From Prochlorococcus marinus (GTDB lineage: Bacteria; Cyanobacteriota; Cyanobacteriia; PCC-6307; Cyanobiaceae), in NCBI RefSeq assembly GCF_001180265.1, contig NZ_CVSW01000063.1, forward strand, positions 1-64,000: 64,000 nucleotides of DNA. Reading direction: 5' to 3'. Shown here in pieces: positions 10,163-18,543 of the stretch. The translations under genes were made by a program, and so were the position numbers. The notes under the pieces were generated by a model. The model did not search any database. It saw nothing but the letters and a program-made list of their open reading frames with translations, and was not told the origin of the DNA. How positions within the stretch are numbered: position 1 is the first letter of the stretch; every line of letters begins with the position of its first letter.

Positions 10163-11293
10163 TCAATTTTCAAAAACTTTATTTTGAAGAACAACTCCTT
10201 CATCGCTTAATAAACATCCAGAAATGAGTTCATCCTCTTTATCTAATTTAATTACACCATCTTTTATAAATGGTGTAATCAAAGATGTTAAGTTCTTAGC
10301 ATAAAGTGAACTTGCATCATAAGGAACTGAAGAGGGTAATTCGCCCGCTCCTATAAGTTTTACCCCATCTTTGATAATAGTTTCATTTGATTTTGTTCCT
10401 TCGCAGTTCCCGCCCTGAGAAACTGCTAAGTCAATAACTACTGCACCAGGCCTCATTTTTTCAATCATGGGAGAGTCAATTAAAACAGGAGCTTTTTTAC
10501 CAAGAACTTGTGCAGTACATATAGCAACATCAGCTTCAGATAAATATTTAGTTAAAGTAGCCTTCTGTTTTGAGAGAAATTCGGGTGTTACAGCTTTTGC
10601 ATAACCTCCAGCTTCTCCTGGCTTTTCCTCAATTTCAGGAAGTTCTATAAACCTTGCTCCGAGGGACTCTACTTGTTCTTTAACAGCAGGTCTAATATCG
10701 GATACAAATACTATTGCTCCAAGTCTTTTTGCTGTCGCAACTGCCTGTAATCCTGCAACGCCTCCACCAAGAACCACTACTTTTGCAGGTTGGACTGTCC
10801 CTGCCGCAGTCATAAGCATTGGGAAATATCTATCTAACTCACTTGCAGCTAAAAGAACTGCTTTATATCCTGCGATATTGGCCTGTGAAGAGAGAACATC
10901 AGAAGATTGAGCTCTACTAATCCTAGGAAGCAACTCTAGTGATAACGCTGAAATCTTATTACTATTTATAATTTTGAGAAGTGCTTTATTACCATATGGG
11001 TTAAGAAGGCCAAGAAGAACAGCGCCTTTCTTTAATTTAGTTAAATTGTCCACTGATGGAGTTTGAACACAAAATACTAAGTCCGCTTCACCCCAAATTT
11101 TTTGATCTGAGCTGTTTATTATTGTTCCGCCCGATTCTTCATATGATAAGTCACTAAATCCTGATAAATTTCCTGCTGAACTTTCAATATAAACATCACA
11201 TCCGAGGCTTTTTAATTTCTTTACCGCTTCTGGTGTAGCTGAAACTCTCCTTTCACCAGAGCTTGTTTCGGAAGGAATAAGTATCTTTGTCAA
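10163..11293 (-). CDS. pntA1: NAD(P) transhydrogenase subunit alpha part 1
   Basis: The 376-residue soluble NAD(H)-binding dI component, related to alanine dehydrogenase. The N-terminus KILIPSETSSGERRVSATP matches the alanine dehydrogenase/PNT N-terminal domain; VVVLGGGVAGLQAVATAKRL near residue 170 is the Rossmann NAD motif, and ARFIELPEIEEKPGEAGGYA is the mobile-loop region. First gene of the minus-strand pntA1-pntA2-pntB-hydrolase run; its promoter should lie in the 127-bp AT-rich gap before the divergent gene at 11421. Confidence 0.96.
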   Translation of the reverse strand: MTKILIPSETSSGERRVSATPEAVKKLKSLGCDVYIESSAGNLSGFSDLSYEESGGTIINSSDQKIWGEADLVFCVQTPSVDNLTKLKKGAVLLGLLNPYGNKALLKIINSNKISALSLELLPRISRAQSSDVLSSQANIAGYKAVLLAASELDRYFPMLMTAAGTVQPAKVVVLGGGVAGLQAVATAKRLGAIVFVSDIRPAVKEQVESLGARFIELPEIEEKPGEAGGYAKAVTPEFLSKQKATLTKYLSEADVAICTAQVLGKKAPVLIDSPMIEKMRPGAVVIDLAVSQGGNCEGTKSNETIIKDGVKLIGAGELPSSVPYDASSLYAKNLTSLITPFIKDGVIKLDKEDELISGCLLSDEGVVLQNKVFEN

Positions 11294-11420
11294 TTTATTT
11301 ATTTTTTTAACATACTAAATATAAATTGAAGAAAGTCAAAAGTCTTGGATTTTTGTTAAAAATATATTTTCTTTTCTATAAAAAATAGCTATCTAGAATA
11401 TATAAGTACTAAATAAGCCA

Positions 11421-11999
11421 ATGAGTATAAAAGCAATCGAATGTCCTGATGGAGTATGTCATAGTCATCATGGTGGTCATGCTGTTCCAAGACAAGCTAT
11501 GCAGAAAAATCTAGAAAAGCATGGTAAGGACTGGTGCGAGAAATTAGCAGAGAGAATTTATGAAATGTCTGTTGATACTTATTCACAGACAGTCATGCCA
11601 AGTCTCCACTCAGCAGGTTGGCAAAGAAGGCATTTAGATTGGGAATTTAAGCTGGCAGAAAATGATTCTGAACCTGATGAAGCCCTTGTTGAAGGAATTA
11701 TTAACGCTACAGAAAGCTTTTTAAGGAGTAGTGAGGTGCATCGATTATTTATTCAGGAATTAGTTCAGGGCACATTTGAGGAGGCAAATGATAAAAAAAT
11801 AATTTCTAAAGCAATAAAATCTATTATCGAAGAAGAAATTGTTACTTCACTAAGAGAAAAGAAAGAAACTCTTTTAAAGAAAATATCCGCAAAATTAATA
11901 TCAGAAGAAAAAGTTAGCGAGGAACTTGCAATAAATTCGGCTAAAGAGGGTTTTGAGGAAGTTGAAAGACTACTTGCAAATCACAGCGAGGCAGTTTAA
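11421..11999 (+). CDS. Conserved picocyanobacterial protein of unknown function, Cys/His-rich N-terminus
   Basis: A 192-residue soluble, acidic and mostly helical protein with no domain I recognise. The first 25 residues are striking: CPDGVCHSHHGGHAVPR contains two Cys and four His and could bind a metal. The rest is predicted helix, with ERIYEMSVDTYSQTVMPSLHSAGW and a charged Lys/Glu-rich coiled-coil-like tail from about 125 to 190. No signal peptide and no membrane segment. It is divergent from pntA1 and monocistronic. Coding status is well supported by length and composition; function is open. Confidence 0.75.
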   Translation: MSIKAIECPDGVCHSHHGGHAVPRQAMQKNLEKHGKDWCEKLAERIYEMSVDTYSQTVMPSLHSAGWQRRHLDWEFKLAENDSEPDEALVEGIINATESFLRSSEVHRLFIQELVQGTFEEANDKKIISKAIKSIIEEEIVTSLREKKETLLKKISAKLISEEKVSEELAINSAKEGFEEVERLLANHSEAV

Positions 12000-12153
12000 A
12001 CCTATTTCTTTATATTTTCTTTATAATTCTTTCAAAAATTGGGTCAATTATAAATTAAAGATTAAATTATTGTTTGGAAGTACAAAGTTGTAACTTATTA
12101 GACAATACTTATAACTTGTTTTGTGTTTATCTATATACAACTTTTAAGTTCCG

Positions 12154-12378
12154 ATGGACAATTTCATAAGAAAAAGGATCGACATTGCTACTTGTTGGGC
12201 TACCAACAGAATTTCCGCAATGGATACTCTAGAAAGATACGAAGACAGTTATGCAATCGCAGAAGAATTTAGAGAGTGGATACTACATATTGGAGAAAAC
12301 AACGAAAATTTAAAAGATTCTGTTTTAAACTTCCCAAAGGAATTAAAAAATTTATTAGACCAAAAAGTCAACGATTAA
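12154..12378 (+). CDS. Small conserved hypothetical protein (74 aa)
   Basis: A small helical, acidic protein with aromatic residues (ATCWATNRISAMDTLERYED, FREWILHIGEN). Not recognised. It has no signal peptide or membrane segment. An ATG start follows a 154-bp AT-rich leader, and the thioredoxin reductase gene starts 79 bp downstream on the same strand, so the two could share a transcript. The alternating hydrophobic pattern and absence of rare junk composition favour a real gene. Confidence 0.65.
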   Translation: MDNFIRKRIDIATCWATNRISAMDTLERYEDSYAIAEEFREWILHIGENNENLKDSVLNFPKELKNLLDQKVND

Positions 12379-12457
12379 ATAATAATTCGATCGAGTGAAA
12401 TCCGCCCTACATTAATTGGGTTTGTTTATTATTATTAGTAGTGATATTAGTTAATAA

Positions 12458-13834
12458 ATGGAAAATAAAGAGAATACTTCAAACGTAGAAAATGTTGTAA
12501 TTATTGGCTCTGGCCCTGCAGGTTATACAGCCGCAATATATGCAGCAAGAGCAAATCTTCAACCTTTGCTAGTAACAGGATTTAGTTCTGGTGGAATTCC
12601 TGGTGGGCAATTAATGACTACAACATTTGTTGAAAATTATCCAGGCTTCCCTGATGGAGTACTAGGTCCTGAGTTAATGGATCTAATGAAGGCTCAAGCA
12701 GAGAGATGGGGTACTAATTTATACGAAAGTGATGTTGTCTCAATAAATACTGATTCACATCCCTTTGAATTAAAAACTTTAGAAGGAACTATAAAATCTA
12801 ACTCAATTATTATTGCAACTGGAGCAAGTGCAAATAGATTAGGCGTTAAAAATGAAGCTCAATTCTGGAGTAAGGGAATAAGTGCTTGTGCAATATGTGA
12901 TGGAGCAACCCCACAATTTAGAGATGAAGAATTAGCTGTTATTGGAGGGGGCGACTCTGCATGTGAAGAAGCAGCATATCTCACAAAGTATGGAAGCAAA
13001 GTGCATTTGATTGTTAGATCAGAAAAATTAAGGGCTAGCGCAGCAATGGTAGATAGAGTAAAAGCTAATCCAAAGATAGAAATTCATTGGAACACAATAG
13101 TTGATAAAGCGGATGGTTCTGAATGGCTTGAGAGAATAGAAACTATCCACTCTCGGGAAGGTAAAGGGGAAATCAATATAAAAGGTCTTTTTTACGCAAT
13201 AGGGCACACACCAAATACGAAGTTCTTAGGCAACAAAATTGATTTAGATAGTAAAGGTTATATTGCTTGCAAATCAGGAAGACCAGAAACATCTATTGAA
13301 GGCATCTTCGCAGCAGGAGATGTTGTAGATTCTGAGTGGAGACAAGGAGTTACTGCTGCAGGGACTGGATGCATGGCAGCATTAGCTACCGAAAGGTGGT
13401 TAGCCGAGAAAAACTTAGCAAAAACTATAGTAAGAAAAATACCAGAACCAGAAAAAAAACTCAATTCATCAAATTTTAATGAAGAAGAAGTTAATGAAGA
13501 TACTTTCAATGCTAACTCTGAATGGCAAAAAGGCAGTTATGCATTAAGGAAACTTTATCATGAGAGTAAAAAACCTATATTGGTAATTTTTAGTTCTCCA
13601 AGCTGCGGCCCATGTCATGTTTTGAAACCTCAGTTAAAAAGAGTAATTAAAGAACTTGATGGTGCAGTGGTGGGCGTTGAAATAGATATTGATAAAGATC
13701 AAGATATTGCGAAACAAGCTGGTATTAACGGCACACCAACAGTTCAACTTTTTAAAGAAAAATTATTAAAAAAACAATGGCAAGGAGTTAAACAAAGAAG
13801 TGAGTTTAAAGAAGCGATAAAAAATATTATCTAA
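12458..13834 (+). CDS. trxB: NADPH-thioredoxin reductase with fused C-terminal thioredoxin (NTRC-type)
   Basis: A 458-residue bifunctional redox protein. Residues 1-320 are a low-molecular-weight thioredoxin reductase: FAD motif IIGSGPAGYTAA, redox-active CAIC (C144 and C147, in SACAICDGA), NADPH motif IGGGDSACEEA and the terminal FAD block IFAAGDVVDS. A linker rich in Glu/Asn (about 320-350) leads to a thioredoxin domain with CGPC at C383/C386 and the cis-Pro segment NGTPTVQLF. This architecture is that of NTRC of plants and cyanobacteria, which reduces 2-Cys peroxiredoxins from NADPH, including in the dark. Both active sites are intact. Confidence 0.94.
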   Translation: MENKENTSNVENVVIIGSGPAGYTAAIYAARANLQPLLVTGFSSGGIPGGQLMTTTFVENYPGFPDGVLGPELMDLMKAQAERWGTNLYESDVVSINTDSHPFELKTLEGTIKSNSIIIATGASANRLGVKNEAQFWSKGISACAICDGATPQFRDEELAVIGGGDSACEEAAYLTKYGSKVHLIVRSEKLRASAAMVDRVKANPKIEIHWNTIVDKADGSEWLERIETIHSREGKGEINIKGLFYAIGHTPNTKFLGNKIDLDSKGYIACKSGRPETSIEGIFAAGDVVDSEWRQGVTAAGTGCMAALATERWLAEKNLAKTIVRKIPEPEKKLNSSNFNEEEVNEDTFNANSEWQKGSYALRKLYHESKKPILVIFSSPSCGPCHVLKPQLKRVIKELDGAVVGVEIDIDKDQDIAKQAGINGTPTVQLFKEKLLKKQWQGVKQRSEFKEAIKNII

Positions 13835-13843
13835 ATTAACTTT

Positions 13844-14113
13844 TTACTTATTATTCCTCTTGGGATTATTTTTATTAGTAGTAGGCCTTGCGCCTCCTCC
13901 AGCATTTCTCTCTCGATAAGTTATTCTCCCTCGAGAAAGATCATAAGGACTTATCTCAACTAACACTTTGTCTCCAGCCAATAATTTAATTCTAAATTTA
14001 GTTAATTTACCTGCAGCTCTGCATAAACATTGATGACCTTCAGGCTGCTCCAAGGTAACCAAATAAAATCCATTTCCCTGCTCTTTTTCAATTACACCTG
14101 AAGTTTCAATCAT
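13844..14113 (-). CDS. infA: Translation initiation factor IF-1
   Basis: An 89-residue S1-fold protein. Residues 1-70 align with bacterial IF-1: SGVIEKEQGNGFYLVTLEQP, then the KFRIKLLAGDKVLVEISPYD block and the signature SRGRITYRERN. The usual IF-1 is about 72 residues; here a basic, Asn/Lys-rich tail (GGGARPTTNKNNPKRNNK) is added. It is not in a ribosomal protein cluster. It ends 10 bp from the convergent thioredoxin reductase gene. The assignment is secure; the role of the tail is unknown. Confidence 0.9.
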   Translation of the reverse strand: MIETSGVIEKEQGNGFYLVTLEQPEGHQCLCRAAGKLTKFRIKLLAGDKVLVEISPYDLSRGRITYRERNAGGGARPTTNKNNPKRNNK

Positions 14114-14205
14114 TAATTAATTTTTTACTAAATTAATATTATCAGAAAAAGATTAGCCAAATTTGATTTAAGAAAAATTACATTAGTAAAAATATGGAAT
14201 TCAAT

Positions 14206-14418
14206 TTAAATTGTAAACTTAATTTCATTTATTATTTGAAGTTGGCCATAGTAAAAATTAGCTTTTGCAATTTTTTGAGAATCTTCTAACTGATCAAAAA
14301 ATACAAAGCCGAGACTTTGCCATAATGAAGATCCGCAAACGTTATTCAATTCATTTTTTGCTTCCTTTGCAAAATTATCTAGTTTTCGTTCAAGATTTTT
14401 AGACTTAGAAACAGACAT
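14206..14418 (-). CDS. Small hypothetical protein (70 aa)
   Basis: A 70-residue protein with a basic, helical N-terminal half (SKSKNLERKLDNFAKEAKNE) and a more hydrophobic C-terminal half (LWQSLGFVFFDQLEDSQK, YYGQLQIINEIKF). I recognise no family. It is flanked on the minus strand by infA (93 bp downstream) and ycf39 (55 bp upstream). An inverted repeat that resembles a cyanobacterial LexA box lies about 20-30 bp upstream of its start, which is the only clue to regulation. Confidence 0.55.
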   Translation of the reverse strand: MSVSKSKNLERKLDNFAKEAKNELNNVCGSSLWQSLGFVFFDQLEDSQKIAKANFYYGQLQIINEIKFTI

Positions 14419-14435
14419 AGATCATTAAATATAGA

Positions 14436-14451
14436 TAGTACAAATATACTA
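14436..14451. promoter_or_regulatory. Inverted repeat resembling a LexA box
   Basis: The 16-bp repeat TAGTACAAATATACTA has 5-bp arms around a 6-bp spacer. Read on the minus strand, AGTATATTTGTACT fits the cyanobacterial LexA consensus as I remember it (RGTACNNNDGTWCB) with one mismatch. It sits just upstream of the 70-aa gene on the minus strand and downstream of ycf39. Matches this degenerate are expected by chance in AT-rich DNA, so this is a candidate only. Confidence 0.3.
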
Positions 14452-14472
14452 TATAAGTCTAAAATTGCAATA

Positions 14473-15435
14473 TTAGAAGGGTAATCTCTTTTTTTCTTCA
14501 ATATTTAGATCAGCTTCCATTTCCCTTAATCTCCTAAGTATTTGTTGATAGTACTCTTTGATATAACTCTCTAGAGAAGTCATGTCTTCTTTTTTTAGAT
14601 CTAATATTTCGTAGGTTTTACTCATGTCAGCATCTAATGATTCTCCACTACTCGTAACTTCTGCGAAGGCCAATCTTTCAGCAACATTTAAGGAGTCCTG
14701 GAAAAAAGAAACTACTTTCTGTGTGACACTTATCAGAAAAGGAGAAACTCTAAAAATTTTAGCCTTCTTTTCGCTAAATTTTTCACATAGAGATATAACT
14801 TCGTTTGAATCCCATGCCTTAGGACCAACCAATGGCAATGATGTTCTATAAGTTTTTGGATTATTAACTGCTGCAACAATAAATTTTGCCATGTCTTGCG
14901 TATTCATGTATGCGATTTTAGTTGGAGTTCCACTCATCCATACTGCTTGACTATCTAAAATTGGGATGGCAAATTGACCTATAACTCCTTGCATAAAAGC
15001 TGCACATTTAAAGATTGTATAATCTAGATCAGATTTCTCCAGAAGTTTTTCTGTACAGTATTTAATATCCATCAATGGAACATCTCTAAATTTTTCTGTT
15101 AAGAGGATTGAAAAGAATATGACTCTCTTTACATTTAAAGATTCACAAGCATTGAACAAGTTAACTTTTCCATCCCAATCTATTTCATAAATACTTTTAG
15201 GATCATCTGGTTTACTTGTAGCAGCATCAATAACAACTTCGATATCTTGCAATGCATATTCAATATCAGAAGAATTCAATAAATTACCTTTAGTTAGCTC
15301 ACAACCCCATTCTTGAAGAAAGGAAGCTTTTCTTGGGTTTCTTACAAAGCATCTAACTTCATGTCCAACTTCTATAGCTTGCTTAGCTATTTGCCTACCT
15401 AGTGTCCCTGTTGCTCCTACTAAAAGAATCTTCAT
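14473..15435 (-). CDS. ycf39: Ycf39-like NmrA/SDR protein, photosystem II assembly factor
   Basis: A 320-residue atypical short-chain dehydrogenase. The N-terminal Rossmann motif MKILLVGATGTLGRQIAKQA and the following VRCFVRNPRKASFLQEWG match Ycf39/HCF244. In cyanobacteria Ycf39 works with high-light-inducible proteins in delivering chlorophyll to newly made D1 during PSII assembly and repair. The catalytic Y-x3-K of true SDRs is not obvious (the YCTEKLLEKSDLDYT region fits NmrA-like proteins instead). petM lies 58 bp upstream on the same strand, and ycf4 and psbDC are within 5 kb, a fitting context. Confidence 0.88.
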   Translation of the reverse strand: MKILLVGATGTLGRQIAKQAIEVGHEVRCFVRNPRKASFLQEWGCELTKGNLLNSSDIEYALQDIEVVIDAATSKPDDPKSIYEIDWDGKVNLFNACESLNVKRVIFFSILLTEKFRDVPLMDIKYCTEKLLEKSDLDYTIFKCAAFMQGVIGQFAIPILDSQAVWMSGTPTKIAYMNTQDMAKFIVAAVNNPKTYRTSLPLVGPKAWDSNEVISLCEKFSEKKAKIFRVSPFLISVTQKVVSFFQDSLNVAERLAFAEVTSSGESLDADMSKTYEILDLKKEDMTSLESYIKEYYQQILRRLREMEADLNIEEKKRLPF

Positions 15436-15493
15436 ATTTTAAGGTTTCCTTAACCTGTAGACCATAACTCAATTTGTGATGTATTCGCGAGAA

Positions 15494-15592
15494 TCAATCT
15501 CCCTGAAACTTCAATAATAATGCACCGCCAACCAATCCTACTGGAATTAGTATCCAAAAAACTGCCGCAATACTAAAAATTTCTTTAGCCAT
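15494..15592 (-). CDS. petM: Cytochrome b6f complex subunit VII (PetM)
   Basis: A 32-residue protein, [18 protein letters not shown] followed by [14 protein letters not shown], is encoded from the ATG at 15592 to a TGA at 15494. It is a single membrane helix with the PetM pattern (short N-terminus, FWxLIPxGLxGGALLLK). PetM is a small structural subunit of cytochrome b6f in the thylakoid membrane. It is too short for most ORF cut-offs. It precedes ycf39 on the same strand, and its promoter must lie in the 75-bp gap shared with the divergent hydrolase gene. Confidence 0.93.
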   Translation of the reverse strand: MAKEIFSIAAVFWILIPVGLVGGALLLKFQGD

Positions 15593-15667
15593 AGTAAATT
15601 TTAATGATTACTTTAATTTACATTCAATATACATTTATTTGTTAAAAAAGTAGATAATGCAAATATC

Positions 15668-16630
15668 TTGAAAATTTTTGATTACATGAAAAATAATTTT
15701 AAAGAAGAAAATATTAATTTTCCTAATTACTGGAATTGGAATGGTTTTAAAATTTGTTGGAGTGTTTCAGGCGAAGAAAATAAAATTCCAATTATCTTTC
15801 TTCATGGATTTGGCGCAAGTCGAAAACATTGGAGAAATAATTTAGAATATTTCTCAAAAAGAAATTGTGCCTCTTATTCAATAGATTTATTAGGTTTTGG
15901 AGAGTCAGATCAACCCGGGATTAGACAAATTAGGAAACTAGATAATGAAATTTGGTCTGATCAAGTGAAAGACTTTATTGCACAGGTGATAAGACCAAAG
16001 AATTCTGGTAAAGTCATCCTTATTGGCAATTCCCTTGGATCACTAGTTGCTTTAACATGTGCTGTTAGATTAGAAGACCAGATTTCAACAGTTATTGCTT
16101 CGCCTTTACCGGATCAAATTCAAGAGAACAAAAAGTCAATAACAAAAAAATCATTATTAAATAAATTTCAAGATAGATTTATAAGAATATTTTTTATGTT
16201 TTTTCCTTTGGAGATTATTTTATTTTTAATAACCAAATTAGGGATTATAAAACTGGGACTAAATTCTGCCTATTTCAAAAAAGATAATATTGATCGAGAA
16301 CTAATAGATTTGGTAACTAAGCCAGTTTTAAGAAGAACTTCAGCTAGATCATTAAGAGCAATGTGTATTGGAATGTCTTCAAGAGATAAAAAATTTCAAG
16401 CTTCTTACCTTTTGAGAAAACTTAGTGTCTCAAAAAAAGTTCCTTTTTTATTGATTTGGGGAGAAAAAGATAATTTCATACCTTTGTTTGTTGGTAAAAA
16501 GATTGCAAATTTCCATAGATGGGTAAAATTAAAAATAGTATCCAATTCAGGGCATTGTATCCATGATGAAGACCCTTCAGTGTTCAATAGAATTTCTTAT
16601 GAATGGATTCGAGATTTAAAAACCTTTTAA
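15668..16630 (+). CDS. Alpha/beta-fold hydrolase
   Basis: A 320-residue protein with a clear alpha/beta-hydrolase core: oxyanion segment IFLHGFGASRKHW, nucleophile elbow LIGNSLGSLVAL (G-N-S-L-G), acid in WGEKDNFIPLF and histidine in NSGHCIHDEDP. A hydrophobic lid segment (about 175-200, FMFFPLEIILFLITKLGII) may interact with membranes or lipid substrates. Picocyanobacteria carry several such proteins of unknown specificity. The longest frame begins at TTG 15668; an in-frame ATG at 15683 is an equally good start. ilvH follows after 3 bp, so the pair is probably co-transcribed. Confidence 0.85.
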   Translation: MKIFDYMKNNFKEENINFPNYWNWNGFKICWSVSGEENKIPIIFLHGFGASRKHWRNNLEYFSKRNCASYSIDLLGFGESDQPGIRQIRKLDNEIWSDQVKDFIAQVIRPKNSGKVILIGNSLGSLVALTCAVRLEDQISTVIASPLPDQIQENKKSITKKSLLNKFQDRFIRIFFMFFPLEIILFLITKLGIIKLGLNSAYFKKDNIDRELIDLVTKPVLRRTSARSLRAMCIGMSSRDKKFQASYLLRKLSVSKKVPFLLIWGEKDNFIPLFVGKKIANFHRWVKLKIVSNSGHCIHDEDPSVFNRISYEWIRDLKTF

Positions 16631-16633
16631 AAT

Positions 16634-17158
16634 ATGAAACATACATTATCGGTTCTTGTAGAAGACGAATCTGGAGCCTTGAGTAGAATCTCAGGTCTCT
16701 TTGCCAGAAGGGGATTCAACATAGATAGCCTTGCAGTAGGACCTGCAGAATCTAAAGGGATTTCAAGGCTAACAATGGTAGTTGAAGGTGATGATGAAAC
16801 TCTTCAACAAATGACTAAGCAACTTAATAAATTATTTAATGTTTTGGGAGTCGTTGATTTTACTAATCTAGCAGCTGTCGAAAGAGAATTGATGTTACTA
16901 AAAGTTTCATCGAAAGAAGATACGAGGAGTAATATCCTCGATATAGTTCAGATTTTCCGTGCAAAAGTTGTTGATGTTTCAGATATGGCCTTAACTCTTG
17001 AGGTAGTTGGAGATCCTGGTAAGTTAGTTGCTTTAGAAAAATTACTCGAGCCATACGGCATCCTTGAAATAGCGAGGACTGGCAAAGTAGCTCTTAAACG
17101 CTCTTCGGGAGTTAATACAGAAATGTTGAAAATAAACAAATATTCTCTAGAAATTTAA
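16634..17158 (+). CDS. ilvH: Acetolactate synthase small (regulatory) subunit
   Basis: A 174-residue regulatory subunit of acetohydroxyacid synthase, the first common step of branched-chain amino acid synthesis. The N-terminal ACT domain shows [19 protein letters not shown] and [15 protein letters not shown], where the effector (valine) binds at the ACT dimer interface in homologues; the C-terminal domain begins near residue 85 ([10 protein letters not shown]) and ends in [12 protein letters not shown]. The catalytic subunit gene is not in this window. Its stop overlaps the convergent cyclophilin gene by 4 bp. Confidence 0.96.
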   Translation: MKHTLSVLVEDESGALSRISGLFARRGFNIDSLAVGPAESKGISRLTMVVEGDDETLQQMTKQLNKLFNVLGVVDFTNLAAVERELMLLKVSSKEDTRSNILDIVQIFRAKVVDVSDMALTLEVVGDPGKLVALEKLLEPYGILEIARTGKVALKRSSGVNTEMLKINKYSLEI

Positions 17159-17808
17159 TTAATTATCTCGACTACCTTGATGAAGTCTTCTTTATTAATT
17201 TTTTTGAGTACATCTAATCCTTTATTAATCTTTCCAAAAATCGAATATCTTCCATCTAGTTCTGGGATCTTACTAGTTACAAAAAAAAATTCAGTAGATG
17301 AAGACATATTCTTACCGCTCTTAACCATAGCGATTGAACCACTCTCAAAAGTATGCACTAAATTTTTAGTTTCATTAGGATTTTTTATCTGATAGTTATA
17401 TCTTGGTTTAATTTCTTCTTTGAATTTTATTTCTAGAGGTATTGATGGACTTATTTTATTAAGTATAAGTTTCTGTTCAATAGAAAATTTATTTTCTGGA
17501 TTGACACCACTATGAACAAATTTGAGTTGAGAAAAATTTATTATTTTATAAAATTTTTGGTTTTCATAAATATTGTTGTCTATGTTTTCTATAAAATTTG
17601 ATACTGTTACTGGATTATCTTTACCAAATAATTTAACCTCAAAATTACCTTTTGAAGTTTTAAAAAGTATGACTCTATTATTCTGAATACAATTAAATTT
17701 AAGTTGTTTGCAGTAATAATTTGAATCAATCTGTTTTTTATAACCACAAGCTTGCAAAAAAAACAAAAACTGTATAAGAGATAATGTTCTTAAAAAATTT
17801 TTTTTTAT
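17155..17808 (-). CDS. Cyclophilin-type peptidyl-prolyl isomerase lipoprotein, apparent ATA start
   Basis: A cyclophilin-fold protein exported as a lipoprotein. With standard starts the frame begins at a TTG (17766), which leaves only five residues before the lipobox cysteine. Extending to ATA at 17808 adds (M)[13 protein letters not shown], giving a textbook lipoprotein signal (KK, hydrophobic core, L-Q-A-C with Cys21). The ATA overlaps the ycf4 stop as ATAA, with GGAGG seven bases upstream. The cyclophilin core shows [17 protein letters not shown] and [10 protein letters not shown], but the catalytic Arg (FHR in active enzymes) is replaced in NQKFYKII, and the Q of the SQFF motif is Glu (SSTEFFF), so isomerase activity is doubtful. 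217 residues on this model. Confidence 0.75.
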   Translation of the reverse strand: MKKNFLRTLSLIQFLFFLQACGYKKQIDSNYYCKQLKFNCIQNNRVILFKTSKGNFEVKLFGKDNPVTVSNFIENIDNNIYENQKFYKIINFSQLKFVHSGVNPENKFSIEQKLILNKISPSIPLEIKFKEEIKPRYNYQIKNPNETKNLVHTFESGSIAMVKSGKNMSSSTEFFFVTSKIPELDGRYSIFGKINKGLDVLKKINKEDFIKVVEIIN

Positions 17809-18362
17809 TTTAAACCCTCCAAATTAACATCCAAAAATTTAGCAAGACGGGCACCTTCTTCTTCAACTTGAAGCAGTGGTTTAAGTTCACCTGCTCCGCT
17901 TAAAGGGAGAGGTTTTTTTCTCCCTTTTAGTACTAAAGCAATTCTTCTCCTGGGGTTAAATCCCTCACTTATATCCAACTTAACTGATTTAATTTCATCA
18001 AAATTTAATTTAACTTCAATATCTTTGAATAATCCTTTTCTTTTTATTTCAACAGATTTTGATGATTTATCAAAATAATTACTTCCTGAACCAAAGTTTA
18101 TGTAAACCAAATACCACAAGTAAAAATTTAATAAATTGGCTATTACTCCATATGCTCCCATTATTATTCCTTGTGGGATAAACAATAAAGCTGAAGGATT
18201 TCCTAAAGGTAATAAATCCTTTCCTGTGTAGCTAGATATGGAAGCCAAAAGAAAGCCAATACCTCCTATGGTTAGCATTCCACCAATAATATAATTTGAA
18301 ATTTTTCTTGATCCACCAATTTTTTGTTCGATTTTATCGAAAGACGTGAGGTCTGAATTCAT
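17805..18362 (-). CDS. ycf4: Photosystem I assembly protein Ycf4
   Basis: A 185-residue thylakoid membrane protein that helps assemble photosystem I. Two membrane helices are visible (IIGGMLTIGGIGFLLASIS, about 24-42, and a second around 60-95 ending in NFYLWYLVYINFG), followed by the conserved soluble domain with GFNPRRRIALVLKGRKKPLP and GAGELKPLLQVEEEGARLA. These blocks are diagnostic for Ycf4. It begins at ATG 18362, transcribed away from psbD, sharing the 181-bp region between them. The cyclophilin lipoprotein overlaps its stop codon. Confidence 0.94.
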   Translation of the reverse strand: MNSDLTSFDKIEQKIGGSRKISNYIIGGMLTIGGIGFLLASISSYTGKDLLPLGNPSALLFIPQGIIMGAYGVIANLLNFYLWYLVYINFGSGSNYFDKSSKSVEIKRKGLFKDIEVKLNFDEIKSVKLDISEGFNPRRRIALVLKGRKKPLPLSGAGELKPLLQVEEEGARLAKFLDVNLEGLK

Positions 18363-18543
18363 TTTTATCTTTTTTAGAGCCTAATTCAGATAATTTAACA
18401 AACTAAGGGAGTATTCTTACCTAATTTTTAATAAAAAAGTCAGGAAAGCTTTACAAGGCATTTCAGATATACAAATATTTCCCCACATTACTCTCAATCT
18501 TTGTTACAGTCACTGCGTATCCCGAAGCTAAAAACGATTTCTC

